The position numbers and the translations under genes were made by a program. A model generated the notes under the pieces. That model saw only the letters and a list, made by a program, of their open reading frames with translations. It did not search any database and was not told where the DNA came from. Shown here piece after piece: positions 12,690 through 24,500 of a stretch of 64,000 bases of DNA. How positions within the stretch are numbered: position 1 is the stretch's first letter; every line of letters begins with the position of its first letter. The stretch comes from Apricaphanius iberus (Eukaryota > Chordata > Actinopteri > Cyprinodontiformes > Aphaniidae). Location of the stretch: assembly GCA_028564705.1 (NCBI GenBank), contig JAPXFQ010000344.1, positions 1,493,001 through 1,557,000 on the forward strand. The letters are read 5' to 3'.

Positions 12690-13215
12690 TACTTTTCCAA
12701 TAAGATATCTGGCACCGCTGGTTGCTGGGAGGCAGGCAGAGGTCATATTAACCAAATGTTTTCCACATCTGACTGTTTTTTAGAACAATGATGAAAAAAA
12801 GTCCCTTTGTCATTTATACAGATTTTCAGACCTCTGACCATTTGGTGCGCATGGGCAGATATTTTAACGCTATACGCACGGAGTCTAGGTATAAAGGTAA
12901 TTTAAGGAAAAGATTCCCAGACACTATATTCAATGCATCTCGCTGACTGGGAACTGATTGCACTTTGAAAAGTTACTGAAGACTTCAGCGAGCAACAGTG
13001 GCCATTGCAGTAGGATAGACAAAGAGACTGGTGTGTGCCAAACACAGTTGCCTGCTGCTGCTTTCCGACTGTAGTCTGTTCTCCAATACTTTGCGGGTCA
13101 GGAAACAGTTCATTCAGAGAGTTTTTTTTAACTTATGATCGCTTCTATTAGAGAAATGTTTCCTCATTTTAAAACTTTGGCTGAAGTTAAATCCAGTCTC
13201 CAGTGTGGCAGTGGA
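12690..13215 (+). repeat. unidentified dispersed repeat, copy A
   Basis: This roughly 525-bp segment is homologous along its whole length, in the same orientation, to 47555-48057. Shared landmarks in order are TTAACCAAAT, TTTTCC, TGACTGTTTTTT, CATCT-GCTGACTGGGA, CCTGCTGCT and GAGAAATGTTTCCTCATTTTAAAACT. No open frame spans it and I cannot name the family. It could be a non-autonomous DNA element or part of a LINE or Helitron. Confidence 0.7.
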
Positions 13216-15455
13216 GTTTGGATTCAGCCTCCAGAACAGCATCAAAACCCCAATGAGAAGTCATCTGCCTGAGGCAAAAACTTCATTACAATATGCTCTG
13301 TTACAATCCCATTATTTTATTACCAACAAATGGGTGAGCATTTCAGTTCCAATGCCGTGCAGGAATTCGATTAATAATTCCAATTGCTTAATTTCATTTT
13401 TATATGTAGTTCTCTGTTCAGGTTGCTTGGCTTGAATATTATTTAAAATTCATAAAAACAAATATAAATGAGTGGGTTTTAACTCATCAGATGATTGCAG
13501 GAGATAAGTGAAACAAACAAAAAAGATTGCTGCTCTATTAGATAAGGGAAAAACTTTTGATGCACTCTTGGATTCTCTGAGACTCCATGGGTGGCAGGTT
13601 TGATTTTCAAACAGATGTTTGTTGAGACCTTTGCAGAGAAGTATCTGATTTCATCCCAGCAATGACAGCTGAGCCCTCATATGGGAGGTGGAGCACAGAT
13701 GGGAATGCTAGTGTAGCTCAAACAGATGGGAGAGAAAAGAAAGGCACAATGAATGATAAGGCAGGAATCAAATCTAAAGAGAGAATCCTAAAACAATATA
13801 ATGCTAGAGGTATCCTCAAAGAATCACTAGAGCGAACCGTTCTGGTTTAGGAACAGATTTTATTTTCAACCCTAGAAGTTTGATATTTGTTTAATTCGAT
13901 TTGATTTTTAGCCTAAAGTCTAAAGAAACTGTGAAAATATGTGAAATAAATTTTTCTGTTTTGCTGGTCCTTGACAAATATTTACCAGTGTCTCTCTCAG
14001 TTTGGCTGAGGAACTTTCTTTCCATGGAAACTGCACAACTCAACAACTAAGATCACAAGTCAGAACCAGTATTGATCAGATTTGGAAAAAAAAATAATAT
14101 ATCTGTTTGTATGTTTTGCTTTGTTGTGTTTGTCCAATTTTTTATTTATTTATTGATAATCATCTGCGTCAGTCAGTAATTCAATTTAAGAGTGTTACAT
14201 TTCTGCTTCATACACATTTTGTGAGAAGCTCATCAGTACAGTTTTTTTTGACAGTAGTTGTTGTGACCCCATGGCTTTTTGTTTACTTGTCTTTATCTGC
14301 CCCATTATCAGAGAGTTTCACATCATTTATATATATTTTTCATGTCTTTAAGAAAAAGTTTTACTATTGTGTGGACATGGAGTGAGTCAAACCATGAGCC
14401 AATTACTTGCAAAACAGAATAAAGTAAACTAAGAATACACAAGATATAACCAGAAGTGCTTAAGAACCTTGGTTACCACATCATTTTCCGTTTTTTCTCT
14501 TTGAAAGGACTCATTCCTTTAGCCTTCTCAGGCCTGATACAGAAACATAGAAAATGCACATGTAAAAAAGAGGACAAGGAATTAAATGAAAGAGTGAGAT
14601 GAGGAGAATTTTTTTTTTAAGTGCTCCTGCTACGCATATTTTTAGACATCAATTCATTAGAAATCTTGAAAAGAAGGACACACTCTGAAGTCTCTTCAAT
14701 GTTTCTCCCTTTGACAAGATGCTAGCACAAATGTTTAGACAAAATTAAACCAGGAAACTGTTTCCTTGTGCACTCTCTTCAAAAGTAGCTCACCACAATG
14801 TGAGACGGACTTTTTGTCACTCAAAATAAAAGAAAACTGGCACATTGTCACAAATGCAACTCTCTTTGTTTGCTGACTGCTCTTCCAGTACGCGGAGACT
14901 TTTGGCGTAATTTTAGTAAACTCAAAACTGGCAGCGCAGAGCCAAACAAGCAAACAAAAGAGGCTCACAAAAGAGGGGTCACAGAGAAATATGGGTTATT
15001 CCACATCCACTTATGACCAGAGAATAGATGAGTCACAATTATTTATTTTATCCTCTTAGTAATCTTTTGCTAAAACTAGCAGTGAGAACTTTGATCTGTT
15101 TTTGAAATGGCTATGGTTGTGCTTGATCAAGTACAAACAGAACACATAATTACCTTTTTTTGTAAGCTTGTGGTTGTCCTGCATATGCAATTAGAATTGT
15201 ACAAACAAAAGTTTAAAATAAGATGCTTCCAGTCAATATGAATTGGGAAAAGTGGGATGCTATATGACTTCATCAGTCTCATCCAAGAGCAATTGACTTT
15301 AATCATTGTTAATAGTGACCTATATGAGACCAATACCAAAAGAAGACCCAGGTTAATAGCTGCTGAATACTAACCACAAAATGAGTCTGTCAACATGGTT
15401 TCCACAAGGCAAAAAAAACAAACAGGATGGAACTCTCTAGTTTTGTTCTTGTTGA
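13216..15455. other. intergenic DNA, no gene seen
   Basis: AT-rich sequence with short unrelated frames. No splice-consistent coding and no repeat structure that I can define. Confidence 0.5.
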
Positions 15456-15459
15456 AACC

Positions 15460-16395
15460 AAATCAAAGCAAACTTTATTTATAAAGCACTTTTCATAAAA
15501 GAAATGCAGCTCAAAGTGCTTTACAGATTAAAATGACCCCACATTAACCACATTTCCATCTCTCCCCATCGATTAAAAATATGATCCCAGTTATACGACA
15601 AGTTATGGTAAAAGCAGCTAAGAAAGACGCCCAAGGCCATTGAAACACTTAAAGACCATTAAAAGAACCGTAAAATTGATTCTTAATAATACGGGGAGCC
15701 AATGCAGTGATTTTAAGACCGGTGTAATGTGCCCCCGCCTCCTGGTCTTCGTCAGGACATGTGCTGTTAAATTTTGTAGACGTTGTAAACTAAATATGCT
15801 CTTTTTGGGAAGACCAGAAAGCAGGGCATTACCATAATCGATTCTATTGGTGATAAAAGCATACATTAGTAAATGGTAAAATGGACTGAACTTATATAGC
15901 GCTTTTCTAGTCATACTGACCACTCAAAGCGCTTTACATTGAAGCCACATTCACCCATTCACACTCACATTCAAACACCGATAGCCAACATGGCTCGGTA
16001 GGACGATGTAGAATTTTGGGTTAAGTGCCTTGCCCAGGGGCACATTTCGAACCCACGACCCTCCGATTGCAGGCCAACTACTCTACCACTGAGCCACAGT
16101 CACCCTGTTAGTGTCTCCATATTGGCCCGAGAGAGAATGGGGCGGACTCTGGCAATGTTCTTTAGTTGATCAAAACCTACAGAATTTTAGTAATTTTTTT
16201 AATGTGAGGGATAAAAGTCAGCTCAGGGTCAAAAATCATGCCCATGTTCTTCACTTGTAAAGAATGATTAAAAGACAATGATCATAGTATTGGTAAAAGT
16301 TTCTCTCTGAGCCTCAGGACGGATGACTAAAACTTCAGTTTTGTCCTGGTTGAGCTGAAAAACGTATTCTGCCTTCCAGGATTTGATGACTAAAA
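15460..16395 (-). mobile_element. L2-like LINE fragment (C-terminal reverse transcriptase plus 3' end)
   Basis: Read on the minus strand, pieces of LINE reverse transcriptase follow one another: LNQDKTEVLVI near 16365, MGMIFDPELTFIPHIKK near 16230, ARVRPILSRANMETL near 16130, then, across a SINE insertion, MYAFITNRIDYGNALLSGL and ITPVLKSLHWLPV down to about 15640. These are the C-terminal thumb-region motifs of L2/CR1-type elements. The 3' end near 15470 reads AAAGTGCTTTATAAATAAAG, usual for this group. Frameshifts and the insertion show that it is dead. The catalytic FADD block and everything upstream are missing. Confidence 0.8.
15872..16108 (-). mobile_element. tRNA-derived SINE inserted in the LINE
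   Basis: On the minus strand the head reads GTGGCTCAGTGGTAGAG (pol III A box) and GTGGGTTCGAA (B box). A CCCTGGGCAAGGCACTTAA body and a tail AAAGCGCTATATAAG follow. The LINE sequence is continuous on either side, and TTAGT flanks the insertion on both sides as a probable short target-site duplication. Related copies lie at 41256-41580 and 42757-43016. Confidence 0.8.
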
Positions 16396-17510
16396 TTCAG
16401 TTAAAAAATTAATCTATGGGCGCAACCTGTACTCCAAATTTTTCTTTGAACATTTAGTAGTGCTGTTACTACTCAAAGGAAATTTTTCTTGCATGGTTTT
16501 GACCCAGAGGTATGGAGAAAATGGATATTGGGGATCAAAAGTCAAAAGCAATTTAAGTCTCCAGCGGAATGGACTATCATATGATGCATGCACTATTCAA
16601 ATCAGTTCAGCATGTGTACTGTAGGATATTTCGTTCTAAAAAAAAACAAAACAGAACAGAAACACTCCAATATGTTTTGACAATTTCTTTGGTCAAAAAA
16701 TATATATTTTATCATTTTTAAAGAATTATTTTATATTTTCTAGGAGAAAATACAAAGCTTTGTTGAATTTAAGCATAAGACATTTTATTCACATTTGTTC
16801 TGAAAGTTGAATTTTGCTTGTAGTTGTAGTTTTTGCTGAAAATGATTTTGAGTTGTCACTTGAAATGATGCCTAAGAAATAAAAAGCAATTCAGAAGTTA
16901 TAGAACAGGTTTGCACCTTTTGTAATCAAACCAACGTATCTATTTAGCAATGTTGAAATGTTTCTATGATTTTTTTTGATAATGTTACCACAGGAGATAA
17001 AAGTATTTAATATCTCTTTGAGGACAATTATACTTAGGATCTTCACTCCTTTATCCTCAATACATGGCTTTACTGCCACCTTGTGGTAAGGTTTCTATAT
17101 TGCATACTTTTAATAAGGTGTTTTCCCCTTCATAGAGTAAAAGTAACTTAAATCTTCCCACCACAAAGGTTGATACTTTAATTAAGATCTGGACTAACAT
17201 TCATGAAGATTCATAAATATTTGCTTGGAAATAATGTTTACCCCCGTTGATATATGAAGTTAATCCTCATCTATTGCTAATGGAATTCAAAAGAGTCTTT
17301 TGCATATTTAATTAGAAGCCATTAAATTATTCAGGACAATAAAAGGACAAAAGATTGCAAAATTTAGAGACTGACTTAAGCGATCAGTGTTGTGTTCCCC
17401 TGTTATCCTGGTGCTATCATTTAACACTTTTTAGAAGTTTTAAACTGTTTTTAAGGAAATTTGCTCAGAAAAATATCTTATGTAGCCTATAAAGGAACAG
17501 TGTTGTCTGT
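16396..17510. other. intergenic DNA, no gene seen
   Basis: AT-rich sequence with no supported gene or defined repeat. Confidence 0.5.
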
Positions 17511-17511
17511 G

Positions 17512-17632
17512 ATGGACAGGCGACCTGTCCAGGGTGTACCACACATCTCGCCCGTTGACAGCTGGAGATAGGTACCAGCCCCCACCCCCGCGACCCCTGG
17601 ACGAATAAACGGTTCAGAAAATGGATGGATGG
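17512..17632 (+). mobile_element. SINE-like repeat fragment
   Basis: The phrases GTGATGGACAGGCGACCTGTCC, GACAGCTGGAGATAGG and GGTTCAGAAAATGGATGGATGG match, in opposite orientation, the repeat at 48660-48995. This is the tail half of a very common fish repeat. Confidence 0.7.
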
Positions 17633-17814
17633 AACAGTGTTGTCCATAATTATTTGAATCCATAAAAAAAATGCTGCTTACTGCATAAAATAAAAGGAGG
17701 TTGCAACAGTTCCTAAATGTCACAATGCTATTCAGTAGATTAACGTACGTACATAAACGTTAATGTACGTTTCAGACCATTGTCCATTTGCAGCTGAGCT
17801 TAAACTTCCTGACT

Positions 17815-18075
17815 GATGTCTTTAGATGTGCTTCAGTGGTTCCACATAATATTCTTTCCTCATGATGCCATCTATTTTAGGGCATGCACCAGTTCGTCTG
17901 GTAGCAAAACAGCCCCACAAGACAAAGCTGCCACCCCCATAATTTGCAGCTGTTATGGTGTTCCCAGGCATACAAGTGCCCACCTTTTTCCTCCAGATGT
18001 AACCATGGTTTTTATGGCCAAACAATTCCACCTTAGTTTCATCATACTGCAGATATGTATCTCTGCAACATCCAA
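17815..18075 (-). pseudogene. Tc1/mariner transposase remnant
   Basis: The minus-strand translation contains YDETKVELFGHKNHGYIWRK, then GGGSFVLWGCFA and KIDGIMRKEYYVE. These are the segment around the second catalytic Asp (the DET motif) and the following WGCF region of Tc1-type DDE transposases. Only about 80 residues of the usual 340 or so survive. No first Asp, final Glu or inverted-repeat ends were found, so this is a decayed internal fragment. Confidence 0.85.
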
Positions 18076-18119
18076 GTAGGATTTAATCAAAGTGAAGGCA
18101 AATTTTAGTTTTCAATTCA

Positions 18120-18905
18120 ATCTAACTAGGTTCAATTCAGTTTATTGATATAGTGCCAATTTATAATAGATGTCATCTCAAGGTACTTTAGAAGAAAAGT
18201 CATTTCAATACAATTATACAAACATTCCAATCAGTTTCAAAGGTTTGTATTCAAGGAATCCCAGCAGATTGTGTTCAGTCATTGACTTGCACTCCTCCTG
18301 ATTGAACATATAGAACCAGTAATAAGTCGCCTGCGTTGTGTTGTTGACTTCACAGCGATCTCTTGTACTGCGCAAACGTGTCGCAACAGTGGAGAGGAAA
18401 AACTCTCTTTTAACAGGAAGAACCTCCAACAGAACCAGAACCTGGCTCAGTACGAGTGGCAATCTGCCATGGCCAACCGGAGATTTGAGAAGACAGAGCA
18501 GATATACAGAGAGAACAAAAAGAACTGATGTAAGAGCGCGTTCTGTTAAGGAATGGAAATAGTTAAAACTAGGACACAGATAACATTCATTTAGAGCTTT
18601 ATTCCAGGCGATGCCCCCCTCCAATAAGGCATCACAGCTGAGCAGGGTGTTAGACCAGGTGTAGCTTCTATGAATAGAAAAAACACTAAGTGAAACTAAA
18701 GTTAATAGTCTAAATAACAGCAATTAATACATCTGGAGAGTGAAAGAGAAAAGTACCAGAGTGAAGAAAAGTGGTCAGTCTGTCCTCCAAGAGCCAAAAC
18801 TATAGCAGCATAACTACAGAGATAGCTCAGGATAACACAGTCTGTTAGAAAGAGACATAAGAGAGCTAGAGCAAAGGAGAACCATCTGTCTGGACTGCAT
18901 CCCAA
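18120..18905. repeat. common teleost dispersed repeat, class not determined
   Basis: It begins TTCAATTCAGTTTATTGATAT and contains GTGGAGAGGAAAAACTC, TTTTAACAGGAAGAACCTCC and CCATGGCCAACCGG. This phrase order recurs very widely in fish genomes. The open frames on both strands here are by-products of the repeat. I cannot assign it to LINE, LTR or DNA class from this copy. Confidence 0.6.
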
Positions 18906-21030
18906 CCAACTGGCTTCCCCTTTTCATCCTTTGAAGACAGAAGAACTTCTAGGCAAAATTCTAACTTTCACACTTCTTATAAATATGTATAACTTTGAGA
19001 AAATCAGCTTTTGTTGCATTTCCAGAGTTTTACACTAACATATTTTTTGCTGTAGATTTGGTTTCTTTAGCTTTTCTAATTATTTTAATTAGACTGTAGA
19101 TATAGTAAACTTTACGCAAGAGTTAGGTTCTTGATGCAATTTCCTGATCTATGAAAATTAGTATAGATCTGTTTTACCTGCATGTGTGCTCGCTTGTCCT
19201 CATTTTAAATAGTGAAAAAAAGAAATTTACAACAAGACATTTATAAGCCAGAGACGAGTGAATTTGTGGGTTAAAAAAAAAAAAAAAATCCCAGAGACTC
19301 ATTTCTCTAGAGCATGAAACTTTTAAAATGTGTCAGTGATACTATTCTTATAGGATTTATGAGGAAGTGCCACAAAATGTAGCACAGATGAGTTTTTTAT
19401 ATATGATATATGTATTATCAAAACATTTAATCCAAGGGTAATTTATGTTATTGGGCAAAGGCATAGGGCAGAAGGTTGGTTTGCACCCAAAATTCAGCTG
19501 CAGTTAAGTTACTGTCATGATCCTGCTGTGTGTCTGGTTGTATACATAAGTGAGGTATCCATTTTATTTTATAGATCTTTTTGAGTGCTTCTGGTGCTTT
19601 TGCACCTGATTAGAACCTCTGGCTGCTGCACTCCAAGGTTGGTACATCCCGGGATGTTTTTATGTCAACTATTTGGATATTGTTTGCTAGCAGCTAACAG
19701 AGATCAGTAGCTCTCTTCTGCTTTGAAAGGATAGTAATAATCTTAACTTTGTCATCCATGACCCATCTGAATGAAAGAACTCCCCAAGCTCCGGGGCTGA
19801 ATTTCAAAACCAGCCCATCCCTGGGCAAGCATGTGAACTCATAAAGTTAATCTTCTCATTCCACTTGTTCAAAAAGCAGACAAATTAAATAAGCAATTTT
19901 GAAGTAGCTCTACTTCTTTATTCCATACTTCATGTCAGGATAAGTTTTTCATATGAAGTTATGCATTATAACAAGAGAACATGTTTATAGAACGAAGAAG
20001 GGGGGACACTGTGGCTCAAAATAAATGGTTTCTCTCATAATCTTCTTTACAAAGTCATCTTACAACAAAAAAACAACAAAAATATCTCAGATATAACAGC
20101 AGAATGGGATAGATCAAAAGGTCATCACAAAATTTTAGCCTAACCGTGAAATAAAAGAATGATTTTTGCACACCAAGATAGCTCAACTCCTGAGATTTTG
20201 CATGAGACAGAGTTGTCACTGTGATACTAAAATGGATAACGTTAACGAGTTCAATGTTCTGATGCAGGGCTGAAAAATTCTGGAGCAAAATGTGACCACG
20301 ACAACATGAACAACTTCCAAAATGAAACTGGAACAAGAATGAAAGTGATGATTTTACGTTTTCTGGTGATCAGGAATGACACAGAGGGAGTTCCCAGCGA
20401 AAATTAGGGTTTTAGGTTCCTGAAAGACACTGAACATGATAATGACTTTCCTTAGCAACAGAAAACTTTGGTGAGGAAGAAACAGCTTGAAATACCTGAA
20501 CAATTCTTTTTAATATTGCTTTAACAAAAATAATCATATGCTTTACAATATTCAGCGACAACACGACGTTTGACTCATTCACACGTAAGAAAAACTGACA
20601 AGTTTGTGACCAAATATTTATGTATAGAGAGGAGCTGCAGTGATCGTGCTCAGGTGGCCTTCTGTCAGTTTTTCACTAAACAACAAAGACATTTGCTTCA
20701 GGACTGACACTAATACACTGCTTATATTTACCAACACTACCTCCGCATCTTTATTTTATATACAGAAACAACAGTGACATTGCTAAGTGGGTGGGAGTGT
20801 TATGGACCTTCCTTTAAAAACTTTCCCTCTTGTGATCAGTTATCAGTTTTTTTTTTCTTTTTCTTTTTTTTATTCCAGCACAGATCCTTGATTTGGGGTT
20901 TTGGACCAGAAAGAAGTTTCCATCTGTTAAGGAGATCTGTTCATCCAATGACTGCATGCTAAACAAGTCTCTTTTTTATTCTCCAAAGCCAAAGTCCCAG
21001 TTGACGCATCACTCACAATAGTCATCCATA
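18906..21030. other. intergenic DNA downstream of cbfa2t2, possible long 3' UTR
   Basis: No gene or clear repeat is seen. If distal polyadenylation sites are used, part of this stretch would be cbfa2t2 3' UTR. A minus-strand AATAAA lies at 20750-20755. Confidence 0.4.
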
Positions 21031-21037
21031 ATATGTC

Positions 21038-21043
21038 TTTATT
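21038..21043 (-). terminator. cbfa2t2: candidate proximal polyadenylation signal of cbfa2t2
   Basis: The plus-strand TTTATT is AATAAA on the minus strand, 138 bases after the cbfa2t2 stop codon. A second AATAAA at 20750-20755 could serve a longer form. Confidence 0.4.
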
Positions 21044-21180
21044 TATCTGCCAAAGTATGATGAGAAAAAATCTGTTATTCTAACTTAACCCGCAAATAGT
21101 TTCCTCATGCTGCTGATTCTACCCTTCCCCAGCAACAAAGAGGACAGTCGTTGTGTTAAGCTCTCAAGCCCTCTGCATCC

Positions 21181-21528
21181 TTAATGCGCATTATTGGACT
21201 CGGTGGCTGAGGCTGGGGTGGAGGGAGTGGAGGAGCGAGAAGCAACTGAGGCCTTTTCTGCAGCCGGACTGGAGGCCGAAGGCAGGCTGTCAGGAGCTTT
21301 GACCCCGGCTACACCGACAGGAGACATTCCAGCTGGAGCCGCCGCAGTCACGGCAGCTACCCTGTTCGCGGTGATGGCGGAGACTGGTTTAGGCTGAGCT
21401 TGAAGTCCTGGGCTGCAGATGAGGTGATGCCTTTCCCAGTCTTTGTGCTGGCAGAATGACCCACAGTAACGAGCGGCGTTGCAGCCGCTGCACGTCTCGC
21501 TAGCTTTACGGCCACAGTTCCAGCAACA
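21181..21528 (-). CDS. cbfa2t2: cbfa2t2 last exon: MYND zinc finger and C-terminus
   Basis: Acceptor TATATTTTTTAG precedes TGT TGC TGG AAC TGT; the stop TAA is at 21181-21183 (116 codons with the stop). The MYND finger begins [15 protein letters not shown] and continues [18 protein letters not shown], with spacing C-x2-C-x7-C-x2-C-x5-C-x3-C-x7-H-x3-C. In the family this finger binds PPLI-type motifs of NCoR/SMRT. The tail is rich in Ala, Pro and Ser, GC-rich, and ends [13 protein letters not shown] plus five residues. The residue just before the first ligand is Cys, where Ser or Asn is usual. Confidence 0.97.
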   Translation of the reverse strand, partial: CCWNCGRKASETCSGCNAARYCGSFCQHKDWERHHLICSPGLQAQPKPVSAITANRVAAVTAAAPAGMSPVGVAGVKAPDSLPSASSPAAEKASVASRSSTPSTPASATESNNAH

Positions 21529-24500
21529 CTAAAAAATATAAAAAGAAGCAAAATGGATAGGTTGTGATGAGCGTTAAAGTATGATGATATGCAATTCAGC
21601 TTTCAGTTCCACTTTATTCCTCGCTAAGCTACTTATGAAACAGTTTGTAGGTAGAAGGAACAAGCACAACCTAGACTATCGGTTCACTTGCTGTTTGCTT
21701 TTTGAAGGAGCTTTTGTGCTGAGATTAATTTTCTAATTTCCCTGAAAATTTTTATTTTTCACTTGAAATTTTTGTTTTGTGGTCATTGTTTTTGATATTT
21801 TATTTTTTCATCCAATTCACAATCATTTGTTGTAACAATCAGATAAGAAAATAAAACTTGTCTTCCAAATTTTTGCATCTTTTTTGTGTGGTAGAAGTAT
21901 TGGTACTGGTACTCAGCATCGACAAGTACTCTGATGCAAGTATCAGTATCGTACTGGTTTGAAAAAAAAGTGATATCGTTACATCCCTAGTTCACAGTGA
22001 AGGTACAAAAAGTTAGTTGGCCTGTTAGAAAATATGTAACCTACCAAACTCATGGTTCGTCTGGTAAAACTACCTTCCTAAAGATAAATTATGAATTAAA
22101 CTGCAACTATCTGTTTACAAATTCAGGTCCTGATTTATCAAGATTCCTAATAATGACCGTAAAATTGTGCACCTTAAAAGATTTGCGCCCATGGGTTGTC
22201 TTTCATTTCCGGGTGAGCCACTAAGATTGGTTCAGCAAGTTATAAAAGGTGCAGGCAAAAGTATTCCATGGCTAAAGAGAGGAGGTATATGTGCATGGAT
22301 TTGTGATGTGTCTTTAGCAAAAAAGAGAGGAACAAACGACATATAATGAGTGCTACTCTCTGCTCCATTCCAGCATCATATTTCAGATATAGATTTTTTA
22401 AAGCTGCAGCATGTCCAGAATAAGATCGCTAAGATGTCCATATTATACAAATGTTGTTGAAATGTACATCACTTTATCATGGCCTCTATTCAATGTCAAG
22501 TTGCAGTAGAAAAAAAGTTATATCTTGAAAATATGTAATCTGAAATGTATGAATATTGTTTTTAAAATGTCACATATAAATATATATATATATAGCCAAT
22601 TGTTACTGTTATATCGTCCATCATTACCACATTTCTTTCTCCTCCCGCAGAGGAAACAAATGAGAATCCAAAAAGATCATTACTAATGCTCTCTAGGCGT
22701 GCAGTGACTGATGATGTGTCTTTGGGGAAAAAGGGGAAATATCTATATAACTGTCAAATTTATGGCAATTAGAGTGTTAATTACTATTAAGTCATATTAT
22801 GTGTGAATTATATATTTCATTTGTCAGTAATAAACTTCTGTTGAATGTGGTGCCGCAAAGTTAAGACATGCCTTTCAGAGGCGGTAACAAAAAAATCTTA
22901 AAATAGACGGCACAAACATTTTGATTTTTAGTAAATCATACTGGGCCTGGAACGCCTACCCTATTTGTGTTTTCTCCTCCCAAAATTTTCCGTCTTCTGA
23001 CAGAAACACCCTTATTGCATTCGGCATGGGGGAAAGTTCTAAATGCATTTTCTTACTCCATGTTTAACAGTCACAATGCTCTCTGCGCCATGTTATTAAA
23101 TCAGTAACCGCCTGTTTTTGTGATGCTGTGCGGTTTGCGCCAGTGAAGAACCGTTGATAAATCAGGCCCTCAATATATGTATTGTTAGATTTATAATGAA
23201 ACCCTCTCAGATTTTGATTTTTAAGTAATATGTACAATCGAGCAACATGCTTATTTTGACTCCAAATAATATAATAATATGATAATAACTTTTCCAAATT
23301 CCCCTGCAGAATCCAAAACCTGAATCCAATCAGGCATTCCAGCAAGGAGGTATTCCAGCTTCAAGAACTTTGGAGCTCATTGCCAAATATAAATAATCAA
23401 AGCATTAAAAATACCAGTGGAGACATGCTGGTGAGCAGTCACGAGAAGTGTTTTGTTGCTATAATGACCATAAATGCTCAAGCTTAAATCTAAACCTGTT
23501 GGGGACGTGAATTATTTTTGATTGTATATTGGGCACCATGAAGATGGATTAACCCATTCTGCAAGAAAAAGGTTCACTTATTTAGTTTTCAGTTAATTTT
23601 GAGAAAAATATCTTCCTCCTGAGATGGTAAATACTAATATTTTGGGGGGATTTTTTTTTTGCACTGTATATATTTTAATGCTTATGGTAACCACATTGGC
23701 TTTTACTGTAACATGGTGTTTCATATTTAAAACGACAATACTGGGGAACAATGTTTCTGGAAAGATAACTTAAATATGTTGATGTGTTTCCAAATTTTGA
23801 TCTCTGCTCACCTCGCTCGAATCCTCCTGTTCATTGATGACAATGATGGCGTCCTCTTGAGCCTTCCTCTTCGCCTCAACCAGAGTCTTTTCCATTTTTG
23901 CTCTCTCTGCAGCGATCATCTCAAAAGCTTTCTGTTCGGCCTCTGCCACTGCTTTCTGAACCTCGTCCATGGCTTGACGCTTCACTTCGTTCACTGCCTC
24001 TTCTGTACACAAAGGAAGACACACGCTTATAGTTCACCTCCTTTTGTGAGTTAAACATACAGCAGTCTAATATATATGTAAAAAATATAATCTCAAAGCT
24101 GTCATCTTTGTCTATAAAAGGGCCTGAAAAAATCTATTTGAGTGACATTTTTACCAGCTTTCCTCCAGATCTCGTCGGCAACATATGCTGAACCCGGTCG
24201 TGGGCCAAAATCCCGTTGGGAGTCTGTGGGAAAGGTAAAAACAGAGTGGATAAGCATCTGTCAGGATTTTTTTTTTAAACAACAATAACTTGTCTGACTG
24301 TTCGTAGAATCAATATCATAGGTATATACAGTAGTAAGTCCTCCCCAAGTGTTTCTTTTTTTATAAGGCCATTAATTTAGTCACTGATGCAAACATGTCT
24401 GCATATTTAAGACACACAGCCAACATAATTGTTGGTTGTCAGATTCTTGGACTGATCCGCGATCTGACAGCTTTAGGAAGGAATGTGTTTGGCTTGGAGG

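Larger units (their letters stand above)
21529..23811 (-). other. cbfa2t2 last intron, loaded with mobile elements
   Basis: A 2.3-kb intron holding a truncated hAT-like MITE (21747-21990) and a roughly 1-kb terminal-inverted-repeat element (22126-23170), listed separately. No exon-like sequence was seen. Confidence 0.85.

Noticed and set aside
15618..15923. 101-codon frame that looks like a host gene
   Set aside because: It is C-terminal LINE reverse transcriptase joined to SINE sequence at its start.
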